Shown: positions 1-9,467, counted from the stretch's first letter. The stretch is DNA of 60,351 nucleotides from Flavobacterium cheongpyeongense (GCF_003202435.1 NZ_QJHK01000027.1:1-60351), one strand, 5' to 3'. Program-made: numbers and translations. The notes: a model not told the origin generated them from the letters alone.

Positions 1-32
1 ACCGGATAAAATTCGATAGAACAAACCAAAAA

Positions 33-170
33 TTATATTTTTTAGTACATCGAATTCTCAATAAAGTAGTCGAAAACAAGCTGAACTAGGTTAAAACCTC
101 GTAAAGCCTTGAAGAATAAAGAAAAAATAACGTTCCGATTATTTATATCGGACAACAATGATCTTTAATA
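33..170 (+). repeat. Degenerate repeat, inverted copy at right end of window
   Basis: This stretch aligns almost without gaps to the minus strand of 60351-60216. Shared blocks in the same order are GAATTCT, AAAACAAGCT, AACCTCGT, and then ATTATTTAT followed after 0-2 bases by CGGACAACAATG. The similarity covers about 135 bases and appears to run off the right edge of the window. Here it lies directly upstream of a decayed transposase; at the right end it runs into a broken hydrolase gene. Its nature (IS flank, duplicated gene remnant or structured element) is not clear. Confidence 0.5.
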
Positions 171-179
171 AAAAAAGCA

Positions 180-1081
180 ATGAATTTATTTAGTTTTACA
201 GCAAATTTTGGGAGTAAGAATCTTGTAGAATTCATTTTAAAGAAGAAAGAGACAAGATCGGAATTCAATGCAAATGTGGATGCAAAGAACATTTTTGGAT
301 AAAAAGCAGATGGAGTTATGAATGCATAGAATGTAGAAAACGAACTTCGTTGCGTAGTGGGACTATACTGTAAAGTTCAAATTTATCGTTCATGATTTGG
401 TATAAAACAATGTTTTTATTGACTGCAACTAAAAAAGGATTCTCTACTAAAGAAATTCAAAATCAACTTGGTTTGAAAGGGTATGAACCTGTTTGGGCGA
501 TGGTTCATAAGTTACGAAAAGCAATGGGAAACAGTGATTCTCGTTATAGTTTGGAAGGAATGATAGATTGATAAAGACTATTTCAGTATTGAATCATCAG
601 TGATTGAACACGAAAAGGTATTAGAGGTTGTAAAGCTGTGGGCAAATCAAATGTAGCCATTATAGCCGAATCTACTCCTTTAGAAGATATTGAAACTGGA
701 GAAAAATCAAGTGATTGTCGATGTTTCTAAGCAAAAATACTTACAGACCATATTGTAGATAAAATTAATGAAACAATTCAAGAATCAATTTCAGAGAAAA
801 GTGTTGTTTTTTCAGATAAAAGTACCTCTTATGTTGATATTTCAGATTATGTTGAAATACATATTACTGAAAAATCAGATAAACACACAACAAAAGAAAC
901 TTTGTGCTACGTTCATATCGCAATTAGTAATGCAGAACGAAATTTTCTGGAAAATCATCACAAAATCAAAAGAGAATATCTGCAATTCTATCTAAATGAG
1001 TTTGTTTACAAGTTAAATCGAAGGTATTTTGGAGAAAGACTTTTCGATAGACTAATAATAGCAAGCATTACGGGAGTATGA
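180..1081 (+). pseudogene. Decayed IS1595/ISXO2-type transposase
   Basis: Translating all three forward frames gives pieces of one ISXO2-like transposase in the correct order. They are an N-terminal start (MNLFSF), a zinc-ribbon-like segment (CKCGCKEHFW, then YECIECRKRTSLRSGTI), a helix-turn-helix region (KKGFSTKEIQNQLGLKGYEP) and a DDE-domain segment (SNVAIIAESTPLEDIETGEK). The C-terminal part includes HIAISNAERNFLENHHKIK and ends with RRYFGERLFDRL before the stop at 1079-1081. The pieces are separated by several frameshifts and in-frame stops (one near 376), and the region of the first catalytic Asp is scrambled. It cannot encode an active transposase. No clear terminal inverted repeats or target duplications were identified. 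Confidence 0.85.
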
Positions 1082-1158
1082 TACAAAGCAGAGAATCATT
1101 TATTTTTTTTACACTTTCAAATTTTAACGTTTAAGACTTACAAAAACACTCCAAAACC

Positions 1159-1608
1159 ATGAAAATCTCAATTCCCTTATTGGTGGTATTCACCTTGTTC
1201 AACTCTAATTTATTCAGTCAGACAATAGCTGATTTAAAGCTAAAACCTAAAGAAATTCCAAAAGGCTATACCATCAGCGACGGAAACAACTGTGTTTCTA
1301 TACAGGCCTGTACTTTTTACAATGATATTGAAACATACAGTAACATTGTTGGGACTTTGAAAACCAAAGCAATGCAAAGTTTTAAAAGCAGACCGGATAG
1401 TGGATCAATCATGTATTTTGAATTTGAGCACGTATTTAAAGGAGAGCGTTTTCTGCAGGGATTGTTGTGGGGAAAAGCCGGTCAGCCTACAGATGAACAT
1501 CCTGAGGAATATATCGTAAAAGGAAAATTTCTCGTCATTTGGAGTTTTCATCCGGACAGCCCAGTAAAAGAAAAATCAGAAGCTAAAATTGATGGGATTT
1601 TGCAGTAA
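1159..1608 (+). CDS. Small secreted protein of unknown function
   Basis: This 149-residue protein starts with a clear signal peptide (hydrophobic residues about 5-19, likely cleavage after NLFSQ), so it is probably periplasmic or exported. The mature part is soluble and contains two cysteines close together (NNCVSIQAC, about residues 44-51) that could form a disulfide. No domain is recognised. It stands alone between the decayed transposase and a lipoprotein gene on the same strand, about 100 bases apart. The ATG is the natural start because the signal peptide begins right there. Function unknown. Confidence 0.75.
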   Translation: MKISIPLLVVFTLFNSNLFSQTIADLKLKPKEIPKGYTISDGNNCVSIQACTFYNDIETYSNIVGTLKTKAMQSFKSRPDSGSIMYFEFEHVFKGERFLQGLLWGKAGQPTDEHPEEYIVKGKFLVIWSFHPDSPVKEKSEAKIDGILQ

Positions 1609-1712
1609 ACCTCAAAGAAGCGATTATGTAAATGATATTCTGATTCTTAAAATTAAATTTCAAAAAAGGTATAGTTGTTGAAAGTTAAAAAAGATATATT
1701 TACATCTTTAAA

Positions 1713-2906
1713 ATGATCCGTATGCAAAAAATTACTTTATTAATAGCTATATTATTTCTTGCTTCATCATGTGGCGTAAAAACTACACAATCACTTATTA
1801 GCGATGGTAATTATGATGCTGCAATAAACCGCGCTGTAGAAGCATTAAAAACCAACAAAGATTCTAAAGGAAAACAAGAGTATGTGTATTTGCTGGAAGA
1901 AGCTTTTGTAAAAGCAAAAGACAGGGACTTGAGAAATCTTGAAATGATGGAAAAAGAAAAAAATCCCGCCAATCTCGAGCTCATCTACAATACCTATCTG
2001 CAGCTAAACAATCGGCAGGAAAAGATCAGGCCTATATTACCGCTTCAGTTGTTGAAGCAGGGAAAAAATGCTCAATTTCTTTTTGATAATTATTCTGATC
2101 AGATTGTAAACAGTAAAAATGCTTTATCTAAGTTTTTATATGAAAATGCGCAAGTTTTAATAAAATCTCCCAATAAACTTGATGCAAGAAAGGCGTATGA
2201 TGATTTGGCGTATGTAGAAAACATTAATCCAAATTATAAAAACGCCAGAAAATTAATGAATGATGCCCAGTTTAAAGGAACTGATTTCGTGAATGTTTAT
2301 GCTACTAACGAAACCAATATGGTTATTCCGAAGCAATTGCAGGATGATTTACTGGATTTTAGTGCTTATGGACTAAACGACAAATGGACAGTTTATCATA
2401 ACGTCAAACAAAAAAACATTCATTACGATTATGGTCTGATTTTAAATTTCAGGGAAATTTATATTTCTCCGGAACAAATAAAAGAAAAGGAATTTGAAAA
2501 AGAAAAAGAGATTAAGGATGGGGTTAAAACCCTTTTAGACAGCAGAGGAAAACCGGTGAAAGATAGCTTAGGGCGCCCGATTAAAGTGGATAATTTTAAG
2601 AAGATTAAAATTAGAATTTTCGAATTCAGACAATTTAAAGCATGTCAGGTAACTGCTAAAGTGGATTATGTAGATTTAAAGAGCAATCAGCTACTACAAT
2701 CATTTCCTTTAGCAAGCGAATATGTTTTTGAAAACGTTTATTCGACTTATCGAGGTGACAGAGACGCATGCGACGAAAATTATTTAGGTTACTTTAATAA
2801 ACGGTCAGTACCTTTTCCTAATAACGAACAAATGGTTTTTGATACCGGTGAAGATCTAAAAGCCAAATTTAAAAACATTATAGTCAGGAATAGAATTAGA
2901 AGATAA
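1713..2906 (+). CDS. Lipoprotein with helical repeat-like N-terminal half
   Basis: This is a 397-residue predicted lipoprotein. A hydrophobic signal is followed by the lipobox LASSC, with the lipidated Cys at about residue 20. The part after it (GNYDAAINRAVEAL and later KLDARKAYDDLAYVENINPNYKNAR) looks like TPR-type helical hairpins. The second half is rich in beta-prone and charged segments and includes the phrase DSRGKPVKDSLGRPIK. A second ATG three codons in (1722) is an equally good start. It is probably anchored in the outer or inner membrane facing the periplasm. Similar proteins are, as far as I recall, common in Flavobacteriaceae but uncharacterised. No operon partner is evident. Confidence 0.75.
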   Translation: MIRMQKITLLIAILFLASSCGVKTTQSLISDGNYDAAINRAVEALKTNKDSKGKQEYVYLLEEAFVKAKDRDLRNLEMMEKEKNPANLELIYNTYLQLNNRQEKIRPILPLQLLKQGKNAQFLFDNYSDQIVNSKNALSKFLYENAQVLIKSPNKLDARKAYDDLAYVENINPNYKNARKLMNDAQFKGTDFVNVYATNETNMVIPKQLQDDLLDFSAYGLNDKWTVYHNVKQKNIHYDYGLILNFREIYISPEQIKEKEFEKEKEIKDGVKTLLDSRGKPVKDSLGRPIKVDNFKKIKIRIFEFRQFKACQVTAKVDYVDLKSNQLLQSFPLASEYVFENVYSTYRGDRDACDENYLGYFNKRSVPFPNNEQMVFDTGEDLKAKFKNIIVRNRIRR

Positions 2907-3120
2907 AATACATTTCGAAAATCAAGTTTTAAATAGTGTAATGCTTTAAGTAACAACGAACGAAATTGAAACAAAGATTTCAAGCGTTCTGATTGTAATC
3001 TTGCTTTATTTGAATATGAAATTTCGCTTACTTGAGATGGGATTTTGTTTTTAAATTGATAATATTGTTTAATTGAAATATGATTTTAATTTGTATTTTC
3101 GGTTAAAAATATTTTTTTAT

Positions 3121-3636
3121 ATGCTTAAAAAATATCTGCCTTTTGAAGAACTAGTTTACCATTCAAATTTGACAAAAGAAGAACTGTTAAAACAGCTTCA
3201 GAATGAAATTGAAGTTGAAAAATCTTTTGGTTTTCGAGCTAATAATTATTGTTATAGTAAACCTTATGTTGGTAAAATCTACAAGAATAGTTTTGAAATA
3301 AAAAGGGCAATTAATTATCGAAATTCCTTTTTACCTGTCATAAAAGGATATATTAAAGATGATTTAAACGGTTCTAAAATCGATATAAAAATGAGTCTTA
3401 CAGATATTGTAAAAGTTTTTATGATTATTTGGTTAGGTGGTGTTTTTTTAGCTTGCCTGGGCGTTACTTATACTTTAATTTTTAATAGTGGTTTTAATAC
3501 TGAAGCAGGATTTTTTATGTTTATTCCCTATTTAATGCTTTTAGGTGGAATTGGAATGGTTATTTTTGGTTTTAAAGCGGAAAGCAGAAAAAGTGTAAAA
3601 GATCTGAAGGAAATTTTACAGGCAAAACTCGTTTAA
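3121..3636 (+). CDS. Membrane protein of unknown function
   Basis: The open frame extends back to a TTG at 3073, but the first ATG (3121, giving MLKKYLPFEEL) is the more likely start, for a 171-residue protein. The first ~100 residues look soluble. They are followed by two transmembrane segments (about residues 112-134 and 142-162 from this start) and a short basic C-terminus. No domain is recognised. The gene lies just upstream of an esterase gene on the same strand with a 66-base gap and may be co-transcribed with it. Confidence 0.65.
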   Translation: MLKKYLPFEELVYHSNLTKEELLKQLQNEIEVEKSFGFRANNYCYSKPYVGKIYKNSFEIKRAINYRNSFLPVIKGYIKDDLNGSKIDIKMSLTDIVKVFMIIWLGGVFLACLGVTYTLIFNSGFNTEAGFFMFIPYLMLLGGIGMVIFGFKAESRKSVKDLKEILQAKLV

Positions 3637-3702
3637 AGAGGAAACCTTTAAAATGATTAGCAGGTGGGTAAACAGAAAATGCAAATAAACTTCAATACCA
3701 AA

Positions 3703-4569
3703 ATGAATAATTTTTTTATCCTTGTACTATTAATAGCTACCACAACAGTTTTTAGTCAAAAAGAAAAATCAAAACCTGCTGAAGCCACTAAACCTTTTGT
3801 TTTAGGTGTTATTGACGAAATTCAGTCAGAAGAGCTAAACGAAAAAAGAGTTTTAAATATTTATCTTCCAGAAGGTTACAAGGTTGAGGATGCAACAAAA
3901 TATCCGGTCATTTATTTATTGGATGGTTCTGCTGATGAAGATTTTATTCATATTTCTGGTTTGGTGCAGTTTAATAGTTTCGAATGGATTAATCAGGTTC
4001 CAAAATCAATTGTAGTGGGTATTGCGACTGTAGACAGAAGGCGGGATTTTACTTTTTCAACAACTATTGAAACCGATAAAAAGCGTTTTCCTGGTTCTGG
4101 ACATTCAAATAAATTTATTGCTTTTATTGAAAAAGAATTACAGCCTTTCATTGATAAAAAATATAGAACTACCGAATCGAGAACCATAATTGGGCAGTCT
4201 TTGGGAGGATTGCTGGAAACTGAAATTTTACTAAAAAAACCTTCACTTTTTAATAAATATGTAATTGTAAGCCCTAGTTTATGGTGGGATAATGGTTCTT
4301 TACTGAATCAGGATTCTGAAATTTTTCAGGAAAGCTTTAAAGAACCAACGGAGGTTTATATTGCTGTTGGAAAAGAAGGACTTACGCCTACAGAAATCCC
4401 GAGAGTAATGGAAGTGGACGCTAATCTGTTGGCGGAAAAAATAAAAATATCAAAAAATAAAAGTATTAAAGTCTTTTTTGATTATTTACCTAACGAGAAT
4501 CACGCTACTATTTTACATCCCGCTGTTTCAAATTCTTTTCGTTTTTTTTATCCTCAAACTCAAAAATAA
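3703..4569 (+). CDS. Exported esterase, Fes/IroE-like alpha/beta hydrolase
   Basis: This is a predicted secreted serine esterase of the 'putative esterase' family (PF00756), which includes IroE/Fes-type siderophore esterases and carbohydrate esterases. The ATG at 3703 starts a clean signal peptide (MNNFFILVLLIATTTVFSQ); the frame also extends to a GTG at 3664, which would put a hydrophilic tail before the signal. Visible features are the strand PVIYLLDGS, the nucleophile elbow GQSLGG (Ser) and a C-terminal His in NENHATI. The acid residue is not obvious. Substrate cannot be told from sequence. The next gene starts 2 bases after its stop, so the two are probably co-translated. Confidence 0.8.
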   Translation: MNNFFILVLLIATTTVFSQKEKSKPAEATKPFVLGVIDEIQSEELNEKRVLNIYLPEGYKVEDATKYPVIYLLDGSADEDFIHISGLVQFNSFEWINQVPKSIVVGIATVDRRRDFTFSTTIETDKKRFPGSGHSNKFIAFIEKELQPFIDKKYRTTESRTIIGQSLGGLLETEILLKKPSLFNKYVIVSPSLWWDNGSLLNQDSEIFQESFKEPTEVYIAVGKEGLTPTEIPRVMEVDANLLAEKIKISKNKSIKVFFDYLPNENHATILHPAVSNSFRFFYPQTQK

Positions 4570-4571
4570 AA

Positions 4572-5021
4572 ATGAAATTTCCGACAACGGCTGAAGATCT
4601 TAAAGAGGAGTTTTTTAAATCAGTTGATATGATGGATAAAGTTGGGGATTTACGAATACGGCAATTAATTCAAATTTTGCCCAAAGTAGAGGGGCAGGTA
4701 ATTATTGAAGGCATTATCCGGATTTTTGAAAATGAAGAAAGAACTGATTCTGTTTATACAGATCAAAAATATGTAGGAAGAATACTAAAAAGTTTGAACC
4801 CTAAAACGAAAGATACCCTAGATTCAATAATGAACAGGGTTTTGAAAAACTGGAATAAAAGTGTTGAAGAATTGCCTTTTTGGCTCAAAGACAATTATGG
4901 AGTTGAAAACCTTGAAAAAGCATTTGATGAAATAGAAAAAAGGGATTTATCAAGCTTAGAATCAGATAAATTACAGACGATGAAATGGTGGTTAAAAAAA
5001 AACAGTAAAGATCGCCTTTAA
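4572..5021 (+). CDS. Small helical protein of unknown function
   Basis: This 149-residue, cytoplasmic-looking protein is predicted to be almost all alpha-helical and rich in Lys and Glu. It has no signal peptide and no recognised domain. Its pattern of amphipathic helices (LRIRQLIQILPKVEG, then IIEGIIRIFENEER) recalls HEAT-like or helical-bundle proteins, but that is only an impression. It begins 2 bases after the stop of the exported esterase, so the two form a likely operon even though one product is exported and the other is not. Confidence 0.6.
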   Translation: MKFPTTAEDLKEEFFKSVDMMDKVGDLRIRQLIQILPKVEGQVIIEGIIRIFENEERTDSVYTDQKYVGRILKSLNPKTKDTLDSIMNRVLKNWNKSVEELPFWLKDNYGVENLEKAFDEIEKRDLSSLESDKLQTMKWWLKKNSKDRL

Positions 5022-5103
5022 AAACTCAGCAATTTTTTTAAACTCGTAATGTTGCTTAAATCGAAGGAATGAAAAAAATTAAGCGATATCTTAAGGCTCG
5101 TTC

Positions 5104-5283
5104 CTAAAATACTCTGGACTCAAATTCATTCAAATTAGAATCTTTTTGAAGAATGTTTTTCACATGTAAACAGATATAAAAACAATCTCCCATTTCTTTA
5201 AAATCAACAATATCAAAATCAGATAACAATCCTTCTTTCTGGTAGAAATGAGGAAAATGCCGAAAAATTCTTTTGTTTTTCAC
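5104..5283 (-). pseudogene. Possible C-terminal remnant of an unknown gene
   Basis: The minus strand carries a 59-codon open frame from a GTG at 5283, with protein-like composition (FRHFPHFYQKEGLLSDFDIV, later YICLHVKNILQK). An in-frame stop lies just upstream, and no promoter or start context was seen. It reads like the C-terminal end of a lost gene rather than a complete protein. Family unknown, and low confidence that it was ever coding. Confidence 0.3.
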
Positions 5284-5743
5284 GAAAATTTATCACTTAA
5301 CGTATCTCCAACTTTTTATAGGAACCATTTATGACTGCAATTTCAGTCCATAATTTTTAATTGAAAGCAACGGATTATTTAGTTAATAAAAAGGCTCCTC
5401 GTCTAGATGGAGCTTTTTTTATTGCCTTTATCAAATGAAATTTCACACTCGATTTTAACAGAAAACGTGCCTTGCAAGATAAAGAAACGCGCTATCGTGC
5501 TTGTTAACGATTTTCAAAAGCCATTGGTCTACAGCAAGGAGTTAACCATCTAATAGTTAAAGAAAAAGCTTAAAAAGTAATCGACATTTGTAATGTAATA
5601 ATTGCATAGTGCCCCAACTATAAAATTATTACCCAAAACAACTTTAGTTAATTAAAAAGCTCCTCTCCCCAAGGAGCTTTTTAATATTCCTTTTACAAAA
5701 TTATTAATTGCAATTAAATTCTGTTAAAAAAAAAATATTAAAT
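5284..5743. other. Non-coding stretch with two similar terminator-like hairpins
   Basis: No intact gene is visible. Two related hairpins share the lead-in AGTTAAT(T)AAAAAGCTCCTC and a GGAGC-T-run right arm. One is imperfect (5388-5420); the other is near perfect (5651-5685). Between them, around 5450-5576, there are short protein-like stretches broken by stops that I could not assign. The layout suggests decay of one or two genes that once ended at these terminators. Confidence 0.4.
5651..5688 (+). terminator. Terminator-like hairpin
   Basis: A 14-bp perfect stem (ATTAAAAAGCTCCT with its complement at 5672-5685) has a 7-base loop and A/T-rich flanks, so it could end transcription in either direction. 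It lies 58 bases upstream of the TonB receptor start and would insulate that gene from upstream transcription. Confidence 0.6.
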
Positions 5744-8119
5744 ATGTTTTACTTACGAAATATAACTACAAAAAAAAACAGCACGTTTGTTATTTTTCTC
5801 ATTACTTTAATTTCATTCTCTCAGGAGAAGTTTACATTAAGCGATACTATCACTGATTTTAGTAATAATGAAACTCTAATAGTGGAAAATACGCATATTC
5901 CAGCTTTGAAAATTGGATCTTATTCGCTGGCACTACCAGCTGGTGAACATCAATTAAAAATAAACCATTTAGGGTATCAGGAAGCCGAAAAAATCATGTA
6001 TTTAGGGCAGGATACAAAAGAGAGTTTATTCTTAAGAGGAAGGACTGAAGAACTTCAGGAGGTCATAATTAAGGATGGGAGATATAAGGTCAATATTAAA
6101 TCGTCTGAAATGAGTGTTAATAAACTGTCTATTTCTGCTATCAAAAAAATGCCTGTGGTTTTAGGCGAAGTCGATGTCTTAAAATCTATTTTACTATTGC
6201 CGGGAGTAACAAATGCAGGCGAAGGAGCTTCAGGGTTTAATGTCAGGGGAGGTGGTGCTGATCAGAATTTAGTTTTATTAGATGAAGCGACTATATTTAA
6301 TTCTTCACATGTTTTTGGTTTTTTTTCTGTTTTTAATCCCGATGTTATTAAGAATTTGAAATTGTATAAAGGAGGGATTCCCGCACGTTATGGAGGCAGG
6401 GTATCCTCAGTTTTGGATGTTGATCAAAAAGACGGAAATAGTAAAGAGTTTCATGTAAAAGGCGGAGTAGGGCTGGTCTCTAGCAGAATCCTTGCCGAAG
6501 GTCCTTTGGTAAAAAATAAGGGCTCATTTTTGGTAGGAGGAAGAGCATCTTATGCTCATTTATTCCTAAAACTATCGGAAGAGCAAAAAGGCAATGCGGC
6601 TTATTTCTATGATTTAAACACCAAATTGAGTTATAAACTAAACGATAACAACAGCTTGTTTTTTTCAGGTTATTTTGGGCGTGACGTTTTTAAACTTAAT
6701 GAAGTCTTTATGAATACTTATGGTAATTCTATGTTGAATTTACGTTGGAGTCATTTGTATTCGGATAAAATCTTTGCAAATTTATCTTTGATCTACAGTG
6801 ATTATTATTATGGACTTGATTTGAATTTTGTAGGTTTCAAATGGAATTCCGGAATAAAGAATTATACTGTCAAATACGATTTTGAGAACTTTATTTCGGA
6901 TAAATTCAAATTAAATTATGGTTTAAACGGAATTTATTATGAGTTTAACCCCGGAATAATTAAACCTTTAAGTGATGAATTTACAATCAATCCTAAGCAA
7001 TTAGATAAAAAATATGCATTAGCAATGTCACCTTACATTGGTACTGAAAGTCAGCTTTCTAACAGGATTACGGTTTACGGTGGTTTAAGATTTAGTATGT
7101 TTTATCGTTTAGGAGCTTCGACAATTAACCTGTATGAAAACAATACTCCGGTTGTGTTCAATTCAGATATGCAGATTTATGAAAAAGCTACACCAATTGC
7201 TACTCAATATTACAAAAAAAATAAAGTTGTTGAAAGTTATAATAATTTTGAGCCCCGGTTTTCAATTTCCTTTCAACTTAATGATGATGCTGCAATAAAA
7301 GCGAGTTATAACAGAATGGCACAATACCTTCAGTTAATTTCTAATACATCATCCCCAACGCCTCTTGATGTCTGGATGCCAAGCGACAACTATATCAAAC
7401 CGCAAATTGCAGATCAGGTCGCTTTAGGTTATTTTAGAAACTTCAATGACGGAGCGTATTCACTTGAAACAGAAATTTATTACAAAAAAGTTAAAAACAG
7501 GTTAGATTATATTGATGGGGCTGATCTGATTGCAAATGACGCAATTGAGCAAGTAATTTTAAATGGGCAAATGCGCTCCTATGGATTAGAAGTTATGCTT
7601 AAGAAGAACGAAGGTAAATTCAATGGCTGGATTTCGTATACTCTTTCAAGATCAGAACAACAAACTTCTGGCAGAACGCCAGAAGAATCGGGAATCAATA
7701 ACGGTCAATGGTATAATTCTGCTTATGATAAATTACATAATTTGGCCATTACATCTTCTTATAATTTAAATGAAAAATGGACATTTGGAGCTAATTTTAC
7801 CTTGCAGTCCGGACAGCCGGTTTCCTATCCCAATAGTCAGTATGAATATTTAGGAATAACTGTTCCGGGTTATGGATTACGAAATGAAAATCGGCTACCT
7901 GCTTATCACCATCTGGATGTTTCGGCTACATTAAAACCGGCAAATAATAAAAACAGAAAATGGAAAGGTGAATGGGTTTTTAGTTTGTATAATTTGTATA
8001 ACCGAAAGAATGCAGCTTCAATTAACTTTCGTCAAAATATGAATACCGGTTATAATGAAGCAGTAAGAACATCTATTTTTGGAATTGTACCGGCAGTTAA
8101 TTATAATTTTAAGTTTTAA
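5744..8119 (+). CDS. TonB-dependent receptor (outer membrane)
   Basis: This 791-residue outer-membrane receptor imports a ligand using TonB energy. After a signal peptide (MFYLRN... to ISFSQ) comes a CarboxypepD_reg-like domain (about residues 25-95), then a plug domain with VLKSILLLPGVTNAGEG and NVRGGGADQNLVLLDE, then a 22-strand-type beta-barrel ending with an aromatic residue (YNFKF). The N-terminal beta domain looks shortened: the usual GVNV...Y-G-FYSL stretch is reduced to IPALKIGSYSL. The frame extends to a TTG at 5708, but the ATG at 5744 begins a proper signal peptide. A DUF4249 lipoprotein gene follows after 35 bases, a pairing known in Bacteroidota in place of SusC/SusD. Ligand unknown. 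Confidence 0.9.
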   Translation: MFYLRNITTKKNSTFVIFLITLISFSQEKFTLSDTITDFSNNETLIVENTHIPALKIGSYSLALPAGEHQLKINHLGYQEAEKIMYLGQDTKESLFLRGRTEELQEVIIKDGRYKVNIKSSEMSVNKLSISAIKKMPVVLGEVDVLKSILLLPGVTNAGEGASGFNVRGGGADQNLVLLDEATIFNSSHVFGFFSVFNPDVIKNLKLYKGGIPARYGGRVSSVLDVDQKDGNSKEFHVKGGVGLVSSRILAEGPLVKNKGSFLVGGRASYAHLFLKLSEEQKGNAAYFYDLNTKLSYKLNDNNSLFFSGYFGRDVFKLNEVFMNTYGNSMLNLRWSHLYSDKIFANLSLIYSDYYYGLDLNFVGFKWNSGIKNYTVKYDFENFISDKFKLNYGLNGIYYEFNPGIIKPLSDEFTINPKQLDKKYALAMSPYIGTESQLSNRITVYGGLRFSMFYRLGASTINLYENNTPVVFNSDMQIYEKATPIATQYYKKNKVVESYNNFEPRFSISFQLNDDAAIKASYNRMAQYLQLISNTSSPTPLDVWMPSDNYIKPQIADQVALGYFRNFNDGAYSLETEIYYKKVKNRLDYIDGADLIANDAIEQVILNGQMRSYGLEVMLKKNEGKFNGWISYTLSRSEQQTSGRTPEESGINNGQWYNSAYDKLHNLAITSSYNLNEKWTFGANFTLQSGQPVSYPNSQYEYLGITVPGYGLRNENRLPAYHHLDVSATLKPANNKNRKWKGEWVFSLYNLYNRKNAASINFRQNMNTGYNEAVRTSIFGIVPAVNYNFKF

Positions 8120-8154
8120 AATCATTTTCTGTAAAAAGAAATAAAATATAAAGT

Positions 8155-8970
8155 ATGAAAAAAGAAATCTTATTTTTAGTGTTTTTTATCTCTACACTCT
8201 TTACGGGTTGTGAAGAAGTAGTTGAGGTTGATTTAGATACCACTGCTCCAAAATTAGTAATAGAAGCAGCTATCAATTGGCAAAAAGGAACTTCCGGAGC
8301 TCAGCAAACAATAAAACTGACAACTACAACAGGTTATTTTGAAGATGAAATTCCAATGGTTTCTGGAGCCACTGTTTATGTTAAAAATAGTACTAACCAA
8401 CAATTTAATTTTACAGAGGTACCAAATTCAGGGAGATACGTCTGTACTAATTTTAAGCCGGTAATAAATGAGACCTATACTTTAACTGTGATGACCAATG
8501 GGAGTACTTATACAGCCAGTGAAACGCTAAAATCAGTAACTCCAATAACACGTATTGAACAATACAATGCAGGCAATATTGCAGGTATCGTCGTTAGAGC
8601 TTTTTATAATGATCCGCCAGATGTAGAGAATTATTATTTATACCAATATGTATATTCAAATAAAAAGACCTCTACCTGTTATGCTAATGAAGATGAGTTA
8701 TATCAAGGTAACGAATTTTTCAGCATTTCTGATCAAGAAGATTTAAAAGCCGGAGAGGAAATCGAAATAACACATTTTGGAATTTCAAAACAGTATTATA
8801 ATTACATGAATATATTAGGTAGTATTGCAGGCAGTAATATTGGTGGTCCTTTTCAAACTCCTCCGGCAACAGTAAGAGGTAATATTATCAATACAACTGA
8901 TAAAAGTAATTATCCGTTAGGTTACTTTTCTATGAGTGAAACAGTCACAAAAAAATATACGGTCAAATAA
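8155..8970 (+). CDS. DUF4249 lipoprotein, partner of the TonB receptor
   Basis: This 271-residue lipoprotein (lipobox LFTGC, Cys at about residue 19) has the typical start of the DUF4249 family (VVEVDLDTTAPKLVIEAAI). An Ig-like beta domain with VSGATVYVKN follows, and the C-terminal region ends with GYFSMSETVTKKYTVK. Members are normally encoded beside TonB-dependent receptors and are thought to sit on the outer membrane as accessory proteins; the ligand is not known. The gene is 35 bases downstream of the receptor and surely in the same operon. Confidence 0.88.
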   Translation: MKKEILFLVFFISTLFTGCEEVVEVDLDTTAPKLVIEAAINWQKGTSGAQQTIKLTTTTGYFEDEIPMVSGATVYVKNSTNQQFNFTEVPNSGRYVCTNFKPVINETYTLTVMTNGSTYTASETLKSVTPITRIEQYNAGNIAGIVVRAFYNDPPDVENYYLYQYVYSNKKTSTCYANEDELYQGNEFFSISDQEDLKAGEEIEITHFGISKQYYNYMNILGSIAGSNIGGPFQTPPATVRGNIINTTDKSNYPLGYFSMSETVTKKYTVK

Positions 8971-8979
8971 TTAATTCGG

Positions 8980-9456
8980 ATGGAAGCCAGAATTGAAATT
9001 TTAACTCAGAAAAAACTCATTGGTAAACACGTTACAATGTCGTTTGCAGAAAATAAAACATTCCAGTTATGGAGCAGCTTTATGCCGAACCGAAAAGAAA
9101 TCAAAAACTCAATGAACACTAATTTGTATTCACTGGAAGTTTTTCCTGTAGGATATTTTGATTATTTTGATGCAAAAAACACTTTTGAAAAATGGGCGGC
9201 CATAGAAGTTTCAGATTTCAATGAAATTCCATCAGATATGGACATTTTAGTAATTCCGGACGGATTATATGCTGTTTTTGTGCATGTCGGTCCGGCGATT
9301 GAAGGAGATAAAACGTATCGTTACATTTTTACAGAGTGGCTTCCGTCTTCAGAATATAGGGTTGACGACAGGCCACATTTTGCTGTAATGACTGAAAAAT
9401 ATAAAAAAGATGATCCGGATTCTCAAGAGGAAATCTGGATTCCTGTAAAAAAATAA
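8980..9456 (+). CDS. GyrI-like effector-binding domain protein
   Basis: This 158-residue cytoplasmic protein has the pattern of the GyrI-like/AraC effector-binding fold (SOUL/BacEBD superfamily). It starts with the strand EARIEILTQKKLIGKHVTMSF, has a central IPDGLYAVFVHVG segment, and a late FTEWLPSSEYRVDDRPHFAV segment in which the usual conserved Glu and aromatic residues are seen. Stand-alone members bind small hydrophobic molecules and some hydrolyse electrophiles; no DNA-binding domain is present here. The gene starts 9 bases after DUF4249 and is followed after 11 bases by a DinB-like gene, so the four genes may be one transcript. Confidence 0.8.
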   Translation: MEARIEILTQKKLIGKHVTMSFAENKTFQLWSSFMPNRKEIKNSMNTNLYSLEVFPVGYFDYFDAKNTFEKWAAIEVSDFNEIPSDMDILVIPDGLYAVFVHVGPAIEGDKTYRYIFTEWLPSSEYRVDDRPHFAVMTEKYKKDDPDSQEEIWIPVKK

Positions 9457-9467
9457 AATGTAAAATC

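Noticed and set aside
768..995. 75-codon plus-strand frame in the transposase region
   Set aside because: The transposase-like translation over this stretch is in another frame; this frame is rich in Lys/Gln/Ile with no similarity.
5744..8970. TonB receptor plus lipoprotein as a SusC/SusD polysaccharide utilisation locus
   Set aside because: The lipoprotein is DUF4249-like, not SusD-like, and there are no glycoside hydrolases or polysaccharide lyases nearby.
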